This document shows positions 47,668-59,800 of a stretch of 64,000 nucleotides of DNA, one piece after another (the first letter of the stretch is position 1; each line of letters begins with the position of its first letter). The DNA lies in NCBI GenBank assembly GCA_947623455.1, contig OX392532.1, positions 7,320,501 through 7,384,500 on the forward strand. Reading direction: 5' to 3'. Source of the DNA: Mimachlamys varia. Lineage: Eukaryota; Mollusca; Bivalvia; Pectinida; Pectinidae. The notes under the pieces were generated by a model. That model made no database searches, was not told the DNA's origin, and saw only the letters and a list, made by a program, of their open reading frames with translations. A program made the position numbers and the translations under genes.

Positions 47668-49650
47668 CAAGAGGCCCATGGGCCTTAAAGGTCACCTGAT
47701 GTCTGACATGAAAGAGAAATACCGGAATGTTGAGATGAATATTTATAACAATACATTGTAGCATATCTGGGCGTGGAAAAAATGAATTTTTGAAATTATG
47801 TCAATTTGACCCTTTTAGGCCCCACCCCTCAGGTACCTGGGGGTCAGTCAGTGTCAATATGTGTGTACTACTCAAAAGTCATGTCATATTGATAATTTCA
47901 ACCAAATTTGCATCATTTCTTATGGCAATTAAACAAATAATGCAAAAAAAATGTTTTATTCTGCCAATATACTATAGTAAACTTAACCCCCTCCACAGGG
48001 GGAGATGCAAGACCCCAGAGTCATGAAATTCACAATTTTGGTAAAGAACCTTAAAACCAATCCATCTATGAAGAGTATTTGATTCTACCATATCTCGGAG
48101 AAGAGAAGAAGATTTTTGAAATTTTTGTCAATTTGACCCTTTTTGGCCCCGCCCTCCAGCCCCTGGGGGTCAACTAGGGCCAACATGTACATACCATCAA
48201 AGTGTCATCCCATGCTGATAATTTGATACAAGTTAGAATGAATTCCAATACAAATCCAACAAATGATAGTCAAAAATGTGATTTCACTATAGTAAAGTTT
48301 ACCCCCTCCCCAGGGGCAAATGTGAGACCCCAGGGTCATGAAATTCACAATTTTGGTAAAGCCCCTTAAGATCCTTCCATCTATGAAGAGTATTTGATTC
48401 TACCATATCTAAGAGTAGAGAAGAAGATTTTGAAATTTTTGTAAATTTTACCCTTTTTGGCCCCGCCCCGCAGGCCCCTGGGGGTCAACTAGGGCCAACA
48501 TGTACATACCATCAAAGTGTCATCCCATGCTGATAATTTGATACAAGTTAGAATGAATTCCAATACAAATCCAACAAATAATAGTCAAAAATGTGATTTC
48601 CCTATATACACTATAGTAAAGTTTACCCCCTCCCCAGGGACAAACGTGAGACCCCAGGGTCATGAAATTCAAAATTTTGGTAAAGCACCTTAAGACCCTT
48701 CCATCTATGAAGAGTATTTGATTCTACCATATCTGAGAGAAGAGAAGAAGATTTTTGAAATTTTTGTCAATTTGACCCTTTTTGGCCCCGCCCACCAGCC
48801 CCTGGGGGTCAACTAGGCCAACATGTACATACCATCAAAGTGTCATCCCATGCTGATAATTTGATACAAGTTAGAATGAATTCCAATACAAATCCAACAA
48901 ATAATAGTCAAAAATGTGATTTCCCTATATAAACTATAGTAAAGTTTACCCCCTCCCCAGGGGCAAACATGAGACCCCAGGGTCATGAAATTCACAATTT
49001 TGGTAAAGCACCTTAAGACCTTTCTATCTATGAAGAGTATTTGATTCTACCATATCTGAGAGTAGAGGAGAAGATTTTTGAAATTTTTGTCAATTTGACC
49101 CTTTTTGGCCCCGCCCACCAGCCCCTGGGGGTCAACTAGGCCAACATGTACATACCATCAAAGTGTCATCCCATGCTGATAATTTGATACAAGTTAGAAT
49201 GAATTCCAATACAAATCCAACAAATAATAGTCAAAAATGTGATTTCCCTATATAAACTATAGTAAAGTTTACCCCCTCCCCAGGGGCAAACATGAGACCC
49301 CAGGGTCATGAAATTCACAATTTTGGTAAAGCACCTTAAGACCTTTCTATCTATGAAGAGTATTTGATTCTACCATATCTGAGAGTAGAGGAGAAGATTT
49401 TTGAAGTTTTCGTCAATTTTACCCTTTTTGGCCCCGCCCCGCATGCCCCTGGGGGGTGGGGACCATATAATTCACAATTTTGGTTCACCCTCAGCCATGG
49501 AAGCTTCCTGTAAAATTTCATTGAATTTAGTTCAGCGGTTTTTGAGATGAAGTTGAAAATGTAAATTGTTTACGACACACGACGCCGGACAAAAGGCGAT
49601 TGCAATATATATGTAGGTCACCTGAGACTTCGTCTCAGGTGACGTAAAAA
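47668..49650 (-). repeat. Hairpin-ended dispersed repeat with five internal ~323-bp units
   Basis: The left end AAACAAGAGGCCCATGGGCC and the right end TCACCTGAGACTTCGTCTCA then GGTGACG form hairpins and mirror the ends of the 12137-13096 element in opposite orientation. Inside, CCTTTTTGGCCCCGCCC recurs about every 323 bp from about 48138 to 49424 with conserved ACATGTACATACCATCAAAG and GATTCTACCATATCTGAGAG. No protein is encoded. Confidence 0.75.
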
Positions 49651-50498
49651 GCATGAGTCTATGTCGCTGTTTTAGTGATTATTTCCAACATGAACACAAA
49701 TACTGTATAAGGATAGATGTCACCCTGATATTATACCAACCTAGTGTTGTTTAATTTTCCAGTTCCTGATCATTGGACTTTATCTTAGGCACCTATGTAT
49801 CACCCATTTTAGTTAAACACGACCACCATATTAGATGAACATTGGACTTTAAACCGACGGCCTGATCTTTACCCGTTTTTTTTTTAAATATTGATAACGA
49901 TCGTCTGTCGTACCTTGTCTTGCTTGTACTTATGAGGTGTTTTCAGCTATACATTTCAGTGACACAATAGTTATATCCGTGTACTACGGCCCCGGGTCAT
50001 CTCCATCAATGAAGATTCCCCGCCAGTAATTTTCTGTTACCGTGCTGGTAGAGGGATGCAGTGTTATTTTTAAAGAGTAACTGTAGTGCAAAACCATCTT
50101 TTGTGTATGGAAAGATTGGTAAATAGTAAGTGAGATAATTCTCACGAAATTTTTTTTTTGTAAAAATTACGAAGTTTTGACCATTTTTCTAAATTTCACA
50201 CCTGAACGCAAATCAGAAAATCCCCGATTTTGCCATACGACAGGAAGTGACGTCACAACGGTGACCGCACTGATAGACTTGTGTAGTCATTATATTAAAA
50301 TCAAAGTACTGAAAGTACTGAAACGCTAAAACTTCAAACAATAGTATATATATTTCGACAGCTATTTAAGTGTTTTTGTTGTAGAATCTGGGGTGTGGTG
50401 TACGGGGGTGAATACATTTAAAAAGGGAGGAGGAGTAGTGTGGAAGATTTTAATTGTACATATGATTTAGGTCGCTTTCTAGCTTCGAACTAAATGGA

Positions 50499-50573
50499 AT
50501 TTCCCTTTAGCTGTGTGGTAGAGCGTCCGACTAGAAACTTGAAGATCGAGGGTTCGATTCCCGGTGGAAGTAC
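50499..50573 (+). pseudogene. tRNA-like sequence, probable SINE head
   Basis: A box-A-like TAGCTGTGTGGTAGAGC and a box-B GGTTCGATTCC are correctly spaced. The acceptor arm pairs at 6 of 7 positions, the T stem at only 3 of 5, and four bases rather than two separate acceptor and D arms. It is therefore a degenerate tRNA pseudogene or SINE promoter rather than a working tRNA. Confidence 0.5.
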
Positions 50574-53386
50574 ACTATTTTCTTTCCTGTTACAAATGAA
50601 AACGGATGTAATGTAGCAATTTAAACTTTTCGTTTCATTTCATTCTATACTGATTTCAATCTTTCTATGTCAAAGTCCTAAATGGCTGTTTTTCAGCCAT
50701 TTTGTTTGCTGATCAGTTACAAAATCAAAAGGGCACGACAGTAGGGACCAAGGAACCTACATATGAAATATGAGAAAGATCCCTCTAGTAGTTGTCAATT
50801 AGTTAACAATCTTTCAATGCCCAAATCAAAGATGGCCGCCTTTCCGCCATTTGGTTTTTACTCATCAGTATAAAATCAAACGGGCATAACAAAGCACAAT
50901 GTGAAACTTAAATATGCAATGTGAAAAACTGACTGAAAAAGTTTTTAACACAATAAAACAAAACTTTTCATGTTAACATTATCGTTCGGAGGAAGGTGAA
51001 TGAATCATTGAAATATACGCTGCTGGTAGTTAGCACAATGGATATTAGATAAAAAATAAAAGGATTCGCAAACATATCTCTCGTTACAAATGATAGTTCG
51101 AACTACAAATTGTATCTTATTTGTCATAAAATGTCACAATAAACAGTCAAATTGTTGTTCCAAAAGAACGACGGCCTATTACGATATCTTTGCCAAGGTG
51201 TAGCAAAATATTGGTATGGAAATATGTCATATTCACTTACATCTCTAGGCCTATTTATCAATTATCAAGTTCATTTACAAAGCAGGGAAAATTACATGTA
51301 TTTTGGCTGTTGCCTATGTATAAAGGGCCACACATAATTACGGGAATGTACACCATAAAGGGTTTTTGCACACCATAGAAAAAATATAAGTGTTATTTCT
51401 ACTAAATAACTTATATTGTGTCAATTGCTATGTACACTATACAGGTTATGGTAAAGTTTCGTTAAAACAAAAATGTGAACCTACAGTCAGGAACGTATAT
51501 GTCCCTGCTACAGTGTATATTGATATGTGAAGCACAACGAACGTAATTATAAAACCACGAACTTTTGCTCGCCTTAGAAAAGTATAAGTGTTATTTTCAA
51601 TAAATCAAGTGTTTTGCCAATTAATATGTTCATTATTCAGGTTCTGATAATGTCTCATTAAAAATTGTATACTCAGTACAATATTAAGTAAGAAAATCGA
51701 TCAAGTTTGTGCATTCAGTATGTATATATCACAACGTTAGTGACAATCAGGGGAAGTAACTCGTAAATAACATTATCATATCCAGGGGGCGGATTTTCAC
51801 TGTAATTACGAATTAATACTTTCGACCGACAAATTGGTATTTGGTTTACGCACATGTATAAGGTAATATAACTTTGAAAACAAAATCAGTGTATTTGGCT
51901 ATGCGCGGTTATATAATCAAAGTTTAACAGCAAAGTACACCATGCCAGGAATTCCGCGAGCCGTATACAAGTGTCAAGCACAGAGAGTATATATATATAG
52001 CATGGATGTATGTGTATACACGAGAGGTCAGCCACCAACAGAGACGTAATATTTAAATGAGCCGTGGGAGTGAAAAACTGATTTCTTTGTTACAAACCGC
52101 ATATAGATTATTAAAGTCATCATAATTATTAACAATACCATGGGAACATCATTTCCTGTTAGGTTTAGGCTTTCAAATTGTTCAGATATCATGAGATTGG
52201 TAGCAATTCAAGCTTTTCCGGAGCGGGAGGGGAAAAAATGACATGGGTCAAAGGTCACAGAATAGTGGCAGTAATAGACGCCAAAACTACTCGTAGTTTT
52301 AGCGCTAATGATATGAATCGTATCACGACTTGTTATTTGCATAGAGTCTTCTATTCAAGAATATGACACTTATAATAAATCAAGGTTGTATGGAGTTCAT
52401 TAATGACCCTACTGATAATTCCAAGGTGTTGTATGCCCCAGGGGGCCGTAATTAGTGGTGAGGGGGGTCGGGAGTTCCACAGGTGTGCGGCACACGTGGT
52501 CATGATCACTCGACCATAAATCAATAACCGCCGGACTCGCTAACATGATTAACATGTTATTATTTTGCGGAAAGACTTCAAAACTTGCACTTGATATGAT
52601 TAGGTATTAATTTTCTCATATTTTATTTCATATAACACCGCTAAAACGACTTGTGTATTCACTGATGGTCACGTTAATTGCATGCACATATCAGCAGGAC
52701 TGATCGTAACACCTTTTAAAATGCACGCTGAAAAATTTTAATGCATGTCGGTCGGCTGTATAAATACAAAACTACCCAGAAACAACCTCAAACAAACAGA
52801 TAATGAAAAGGATATTTGTGTTACTTTAGACCACGGACTTAGATATAATCTAATTCCGTGTATAGACTCGGAACTTCGAAAACCATGTATTTTATTGGAC
52901 TTCAAAGAAGAACAGTTAGTAACGTCATATAGAACGAGAAGACCAGCCTTTTTATACGTACAATACGATGTACGTATATTGGAAAATAAAAATATATAAC
53001 TTTTATCAATGCTTTCGACCTGTATAAACTGTTTTGACGGGTATCACATTTCGACTTCTTTTATCCTTATATATGGTTGAGAAATTATAGGTGTATATAA
53101 AAGTTAACAGCTTTCTATCCATTGATAATTTATTTATGTCTAGGCAGTATAAAAAAAAACATTTCAAATCGTGAATATTGTAAAATAAATAGAATATGAG
53201 CGAAATCCTGATGTTACCTGTCTTCAGGCACATACATCGAAATAGAAATCAAGACAATGTATTTCGAATTCTGTTTGAGAAAAAATAAGATTAGATCTTT
53301 GAAAACCCCTGTGTTTTACTGACAAGAAATGAACACGGAACATCTTTTGAAAATAAGATGAGAAGATTACTTAATTGGTTTTAATC

Positions 53387-53745
53387 ACAGGCACTTGTGG
53401 CCAGGAGAATAGTCATCTAATATAAAGATAATTTGCAAAATATGAATAAATTAATTAAAATAAAATATAAAAACTGACTTTAACAATTTCCTTTGCCAAA
53501 TTTCAGCTTGATACGTCAAGCGGTTAAAATTCACAAAAAAAGAGTGTCTGATAGTCGATTTTTTGTTAAATTAAACCGCTTGACGTATCAAGCTGAAATT
53601 TGGTAATTATTTTCAATATGGTTTTAGATGATTAATAACATAAAAAGAAAATTTGAAAATTCAGTTTTTATATTTTATTTTAATTATCTTATTTCGCTAT
53701 GTTATCTATATATTTAGATGGCTATTCTCCTGGCCACAAGTGCCT
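53387..53745. mobile_element. 359-bp foldback/MITE with 12-bp target duplication
   Basis: The arms are GGCACTTGTGGCCAGGAGAA and TTCTCCTGGCCACAAGTGCC at the ends, and near the centre CCAAATTTCAGCTTGATACG with its complement. TTGGTTTTAATC flanks both sides exactly (53375-53386 and 53746-53757). It is a near-complete palindrome with no coding capacity. Confidence 0.85.
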
Positions 53746-55127
53746 TTGGTTTTAATCCGCATTTTATTCATTTATGTTAAAAATAAAAAATAAAATATGA
53801 AAAAACTGTGATACAGACATACCAGGGACGTATATATTTGTATGTGCGTATACGTCCCTGAGACATATCAAGCAAGTTTTCAACAAAACTTTTCTCGTTG
53901 AATAGAAAGTCAAACTCGAAATTAAAAAAGTGTCATATATTGTGTGAGTTGACGGTGGGTTACGGAGATTTAAAAACATACACTTGCACTCGATAGTCTA
54001 TGTTCCAGTCGAGATCTACATGTATAACTACAGATTTAGAGTACACATTTTGAAGTTATAAAGAGTGGATAATAACCGCAACATACTCAACTATTACAAT
54101 ATAGTTAACTTTGATAGCCCCCCAGCCCTCTCCAATGTTAATTACTTGCTATTTGAGTAACAAGTTACGTGTGAAGTTATCGAACTGACCAGGTAGATAA
54201 TCCCGCTAATCTGATAACGTAATATAATGGACACTAACATGAGATTTACAATATTCAAAGGTATTATTATAAGAGTCACTCTTGAATCATTGGATAAATG
54301 ATATGTATAACTGACATTATAAATGACACAGAGTATTACAATATGATAGCGCATATATATATGGGTCCATTAAAATGAATTTGAACAATCAATAAATACT
54401 ATATTGATGAAAGAATCAAAATAAAGTTATTTCAATGACGATTTCAGATTATTCTCCCGACCCCCATATTATGGTACGTCCCTTAATTTCATTGTATAAT
54501 ACATTTTGAATCATTAATCAACCAGACGTACATATTACTATTATATTATAGAGACATAGGACACAATTTCTTGTGTTCCCGTTGTGACGTCACCAATACG
54601 TGTGCACAACTTTTAGCGGTTCGCGGTGCGCTTAATTATAAATTAGCGTGTGGCAAAACAGGTGAAAAACCAAACTTCAACCTGTCGTAACTTTGTAACC
54701 GGTCGGCCGACTTCAATGCGGTTTTCGACAATGTATTAATGCCGACACAACGAGTCTGATCATTTCAGTTTCTATTTGCACTACAGTTACTCTTTAAGGT
54801 TCAAAAAGATATTTAATTATCCGGCTTTTTTTGAAGGCATACCAGGTTGGGATCATCCCTCTTATATCATGTAACCTCACATATAGGAGGCCTCTCTCCC
54901 TTCATTCACTCTTTCTCTTGCATTTCTTCTCTCAAACTTCAAATCATTATTTGTTTCATTTTATTTAATTCTTATAACAAAAATATTTACTTTATTACGA
55001 AGATGTAGTGTTCAAACTAAACCAATCATATACCTGCATTTTCTTACTAGATTGTTTCATAAGGTAAGACCCTATAAAATGGCATGTAATGCAATGTATT
55101 CAGATAGGAACGTTCACAGTTCTTACT

Positions 55128-55277
55128 ATGGCCCGTGGTAAATCCAAATGGCCATGCGGCACATGTAAATTAAACACACATAACACCGAGAGCTTGTTGT
55201 GCGAGTCTTGCAACAAATGGTTTCACGCAAGTACTTACAATTGTAAAATCAATGAACCAATTCTTGTTTTCAAATGA
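55128..55277 (+). pseudogene. PHD-type zinc finger fragment, probably from a retroelement
   Basis: From ATG at 55128 the frame reads MARGKSKWPCGTCKLNTHNT, then ESLLCESCNKWFHAS and ends at TGA. The C-x2-C, C-x2-C-x4-H spacing is the first half of a PHD finger, the kind carried at the start of some invertebrate transposon proteins. The second half is absent. It could be an exon of a host gene, but no splice partner was seen. Confidence 0.45.
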
Positions 55278-55871
55278 TTATTAGTTATATTATTTTTTTT
55301 CGATGTTCCAATTCCTAACGTTAACGTTTTTTGGCGTCACCCCGCGTGCTGGTCTTTTGCTGTCATATTGGATGCCTAAATTTAAAGGACGACCGCCATC
55401 CAATTAATGACAGCGTAAGGCCTCCGCGTGCATGGATGTCAACCTCAATGAATGTTAATTATAAGAGTGGCCGGCAAAAGCTGACGAAAACTTCGAGACA
55501 CGGAAATTTTGCGTGTTTTTGGAGGAAATGGAGATTATTTCTGCGGAAGTAGTATACATTTGACTTGGATAAAAGAGGTTTGTAAAATAAAAATTATCGA
55601 TCTTTCCAACGATACCAAGCGTTTTTTCGTACCTCAACTAGAAATGTGATTTTTGATGCAAGAAAGGTAGGTGGGGTCGATTTTTCGACCCGAAAAGCTT
55701 TCCATCCTTTAGCTTTTATGACCATTGAGGGGGCAATTTTATCGAAAATGATCTTAACCCCCCCAAATGTGTAAAATTACTCTAAACACCCTATTTTAGG
55801 TCCAAAACTATAGCTGTAACAAATTCTCAGGTCCCTGTGGTTAAGTCCTCAGATACCGTGAAGCAAGATCC

Positions 55872-56268
55872 CTTCAGTATCCTCCGAGCCCTGACATCGG
55901 TATCCTCCGAGCCCTGACATCGGTATCCTCCCAGCCCTGACATCAGTATCCTCCCAGCCCTGACATCAGTATCCTCCCAGCCCTGACATCAGTATCCTCC
56001 CAGCCCTGACATCAGTATCCTCCCAGCCCTGACATCAGTATCCTCCCAGCCCTGACATCAGTATCCTCCGAGCCCTGACATCAGTATCCTCCCAGCCCTG
56101 ACATCAGTATCCTCCGAGCCCTGACATCAGTATCCTCCCAGCCCTGACATCAGTATCCTCCCAGCCCTGACATCAGTATCCTCCCAGCCCTGACATCAGT
56201 ATCCTCCCAGCCCTGACATCAGTATCCTCCGAGCCCTGACATCAGTATCCTCCCAGCCCTGACGATGT
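55872..56268. repeat. 23-bp minisatellite, about 17 copies
   Basis: GTATCCTCCCAGCCCTGACA then TCA repeats with few substitutions. Its right end runs directly into the broken LINE ORF1, and the unit resembles ORF1 sequence at about 56350-56370. Confidence 0.93.
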
Positions 56269-56755
56269 CCTGTTTTATTCGTCGGTGAGTAAACTTCACT
56301 AGATATCTCTTTCTGGTGGTGCCAAATCTTCCCAGTCGGTGGGCAATGTCAATATCCTCCGGGCCTAGGGGGACTTTCAACTTCGTGTTGGCAAATTAAA
56401 GTCAACCACTTTCTTCACACATTCTTCCACTGATTCCTTGGGTGACGGGTCTTCGAGCCCAGTTATCCTTAACGAGTTCTTCCGACCGTGTTGTTCAAGG
56501 TCATTGAGTTGATTCTCAATGTCACTTTTTATATGACAGTCTCCGAATCAGCTTCTCTCTGTTCAAGAACACTAACTCTCTCCTTTAAATCTCCAATTCC
56601 TCATTTTCCTTGTGGATTTCAGTCTGTAGTTCTTCTTTCAGTTTCCTTACAATCGAGTCCATATGCTTTTTAGTGATAGAGTTTTCCAGTTTTAATGATA
56701 ACTCTTCCAGTCTGTCGGAAACAGTCATGGACTTTCTAGCAGTAGGAGGTCCCAT
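56255..56755 (-). pseudogene. LINE ORF1-like pseudogene, N-terminal half
   Basis: From ATG (56755) the minus strand reads MGPPTARKSMTVSDRLEELS, a coiled-coil stretch, then in shifted frames QLNDLEQHGRKNSLRITGLE, GPEDIDIAHRLGRFG and KRYLVKFTHRRIKQDIVRA. This is the coiled coil plus RRM layout of ORF1 proteins of L1/CR1-type LINEs, which bind the element RNA. At least three frameshifts or stops break it, and it is cut off by the 23-bp array. Confidence 0.75.
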
Positions 56756-56805
56756 CTTCTATACACTGTAGATATAACCACACTGTTTAGGTATATGGAG
56801 TAAAA

Positions 56806-57254
56806 CTCATCGTCAGAAACCCACGGTACACTTCTCTGACGTTTGCATCCAGTGGGCTAAAATGGTAAGAATCTTTTGTTTTCGTACTAAAATAGTAGCC
56901 AATCATATCGATAGTTTTATCCGTGACTACATACAGTCAAGACATCAAGCCGGGGTCTCCCGTTTCATTTGTAGCACCACCTGTCAACAAAACCTGTCGA
57001 TTGTGTTATAATTGTGTCGATTGTGATTAAAATATAAGGTCCTGCTATACGGCGATTGACATCCGCGTCATGCCTACAGAAATATACCTGTCGTGGTCAT
57101 GGTAAAATGATCTAACAGAGTGTCACGAGAAACGACCATTCTGATTGGTCAAAATCTCCGAAAAAATTCTTTTTGGGGAAACGAAGATTTACACCGATTA
57201 TGGCCCACAGGATGCAAACGTCAGAGAAGTGTACCGTGGGTTTCCGATGATGAG
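56806..57254. mobile_element. 449-bp inverted-repeat element (MITE-like)
   Basis: Arms of about 55 bp at 56806-56860 and 57200-57254 are inverted copies sharing CCCACGGTACACTTCTCTGA and CGTTTGCATCC, with about five mismatches. The interior is non-coding. The target duplication is unclear, possibly TAA. Confidence 0.7.
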
Positions 57255-58820
57255 TAATGTATCAGAATGTTGCCGTGAGTAGTGGTCACCACCTGTGGTG
57301 TCAGTCCATTGTCGTATCAAAAACACTTCATAGGTGACTTTTCCTGGTACCGATGATACCAGAAAGATATATACTGTAATGGTAGTACCTTCTCACATAC
57401 TCGTGCCAAAAATCAGATGTTAATATAACACAGGATTGACAAAATTCTGTAATTTTGTCAGTGTTGTTTTCACCGTCCACCACAGGTACGTGTAATGTCA
57501 CTCCTCAAGTGAGGGCATAATATTTAATACGAACCAATTTCAAATAAATTTCCTCTAAATGCTCTCTTGAAACTGAAAGCTGAGTTCATTAAAGGCAATA
57601 TTGTGGCAGATCCCACACTGGAAAAGTTTGTGTTATTTCACTTACACATGACTTTTTGTTGCAATTGCTGAAAGCCAGGTGAGCGATACATTGTTTACCC
57701 ATGTGGTCTTGAAAGTGGGTCAAGGTCATTGATTAGAACAAACTTGGTAGCTCTTCATCTTAGAAAGCTGTATGCCCAATATCAGCTAGCTAGTACCCTC
57801 TAACTTTTGATTATTGAGAAGAAATATTTTGATGTTAGACATCAGACAACAAATGCTGCACCATATTATTAGCTTATAAAATCCCTTTCCCTATATTCAT
57901 TATATTACAGCATAGAAGATGGTATCTGCTTTCTCCAAACAAATAATGCTTACCAGATACATGTATCATATATACATTTTAAAGAAAATCAAATGCTATT
58001 AAACAAAATTCATTATTACGTACCCTTCACTTTAAACAAACACTCTATTTTGTGATTATCAAATTTATTCCCTCTGGTTTTTATAAAACTATAACACATA
58101 TACTATAATATTTTATATGACACTGTTTATAAAACAGACTGTGTGGCAATTATCAATTACATATAACTGTAGTATCAAAATTTTATGATGTACAAATAAG
58201 TATAAAAAATGTACAATTAAACAAAATCAACTACAATGTTTAAGCAAATCTTGACAGCAATAATCAGAACGCCAATTAAATAATCATATACATAACCTGT
58301 GTTTTTCAACATAACTACAGTCACTGATGATTGTAAAATTTACAAATGTATACTACATCATTATAGTACTTTACAAGTCCTGCATAACATTGTCGATAGA
58401 TTAACACATCTGTACAGCACACCACATGTATATACTTCAGCATGCAGTCACACTTTCATTCTACACACACGTATTGTTATATCGCCTCCACGATACACTC
58501 CAAGAGTACACTACAGTTTTGTATAACATCACATACACTGAGTGAGGACACTGTTATTGCATGCAGCTTCTTCAAACAATATCTGGAGACAGATTTTATA
58601 TAAAGATGTAACACTTCATTGATTCCGAATCCAATTCAACTTCTGGTATGTTTGTTATATTAAATGAAAAGTATATATAAATGAATACAGTGAATACACT
58701 CCATGCCAACAGTACACTATTTTTGTATACGTTACCTTCAAAATACACTCCAAGTGCACACTTCCAATGTATAAACATTGCATTCAAAATACATGTACAA
58801 TACAAAAGACAACTATTTAT
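57255..58820. other. AT-rich intergenic stretch
   Basis: No exon with supported phase or family was found. A fragment near 57678-57860 (GGTGAGCGATACATTGTTTA) resembles the right end of the hairpin-ended repeats. Confidence 0.4.
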
Positions 58821-58822
58821 CT

Positions 58823-59212
58823 ATTATGGCCCTGTTGAGAGGGCACTATTGCCTCATAGTATTGTCGAGGGATGGAATAGTGCCGAAGGCTCTCAACAGG
58901 GCCATAATGGGTTTAGTACATCACCCTTCTGCTTACATATACACCAAAAGTTGTTTTATTGTGATAAAACATGGCCAGCTTTCGGCCGATTCCAAAGTCA
59001 GCCATTTTCAAGCAACTCATGATCCATGTCTATTTTCGCGCCAATAATTGTGCTCTCCAAACATAGTGACGTTATTAGTGACGTCATCGTGGATTCACGT
59101 TTAATATCGCGCCAAATTTGATAGTGCCCGGGTGAGCGGGCACTATCGCTGCATAGTACCCATGTGTGTAGCCAATGGGAAAGCAGTATTCAGTCACGTG
59201 ATGTACTAATAC
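58823..59212. mobile_element. Palindromic MITE-like region
   Basis: ATTATGGCCCTGTTGAGAGG near 58823 pairs with CTCTCAACAGGGCCATAAT ending near 58908. A GGGCACTATxGCxxCATAGTA module occurs at about 58840 and again at about 59139. TTAGTACATCAC near 58914 and GTGATGTACTAATA near 59199 are inverted. These look like one or two overlapping non-autonomous elements. Confidence 0.45.
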
Positions 59213-59644
59213 TGTATATCTCTTTCACTAAAACAAAAAACCTACTCACTTTATAAAGAAGCACTATATTTAGTATCACAGGCTTATAATAAATTCAAAC
59301 ATGTACATATCGGTCATATACTTAATAAACATTTCTCTTGATCTGTACAAATTCTTACTACTTCATAATCATATTCATGCAAAGTTTAATCAACAAAAGA
59401 GGTCTGCACTTTATTTTCCTGCATACAATTTTCTTTTCCTAAAAAGGGACTTTTATTTAGTCAAGGTTACATGCACTAGCACTGTAAATAGGAGATTTTA
59501 ACTTGTGATAAATCAACTTCATCTTATTAACAAGTAAATTATTTCCTCCAAGGGACTGCCACTCAGTAAGAAATCACTGCACTGCGTCATCAGGACATGT
59601 CCGTATATCCTCAGTCTGATCATTAAATGTTGGCCGCTGGGTGT

Positions 59645-59800
59645 CTACAGCTTGTTGACTTTGCTGGCCCGACGGTATTCCAGTCTAGCTATAGCTCGCC
59701 GGTGAACCTCGTCCGGTCCGTCAGCCAAACGTAGCGTGCGAGCGTGAGCGTACATAGCTGCTAGAGGGAAGTCACCACTGAGACCGGCACCTCCATGTAC
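59645..59800 (-). CDS. ACAD copy B alternative last exon 9b, ending NKL
   Basis: Acceptor CTACACAG leads into [20 protein letters not shown], then [20 protein letters not shown] and [11 protein letters not shown] with TAG at 59645-59647. It is the orthologue of the only last exon found in copy A. AATAAA on the coding strand lies at 59452-59457 and 59410-59415. Confidence 0.92.
   Translation of the reverse strand, partial: VHGGAGLSGDFPLAAMYAHARTLRLADGPDEVHRRAIARLEYRRASKVNKL

Larger units (their letters stand above)
50070..54797. mobile_element. Candidate 4.7-kb TTAA-flanked DNA transposon (or paired solo ends)
   Basis: TTAA then AGAGTAACTGTAGTGCAAA at 50070-50092 faces TTTGCACTACAGTTACTCT then TTAA at 54775-54797, a perfect 19-bp inverted repeat inside TTAA duplications. 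Subterminal GTGACGTCACAACGG occurs near 50248 and, inverted, near 54580. TTAA target sites are typical of piggyBac-type elements, but the ends are not the usual CCC and no transposase ORF is present. Inside are a tRNA-like SINE head and a foldback element; otherwise the interval shows no coding sequence I can support. Confidence 0.55.

Noticed and set aside
50499..50573. A functional tRNA gene
   Set aside because: The T stem has two mismatches and the acceptor to D-arm spacing is wrong; promoter boxes alone fit a SINE head.
52178..52999. Two + strand ORFs of 62 and 84 codons
   Set aside because: No recognisable motif, splice support or family; indistinguishable from chance ORFs in AT-rich DNA.
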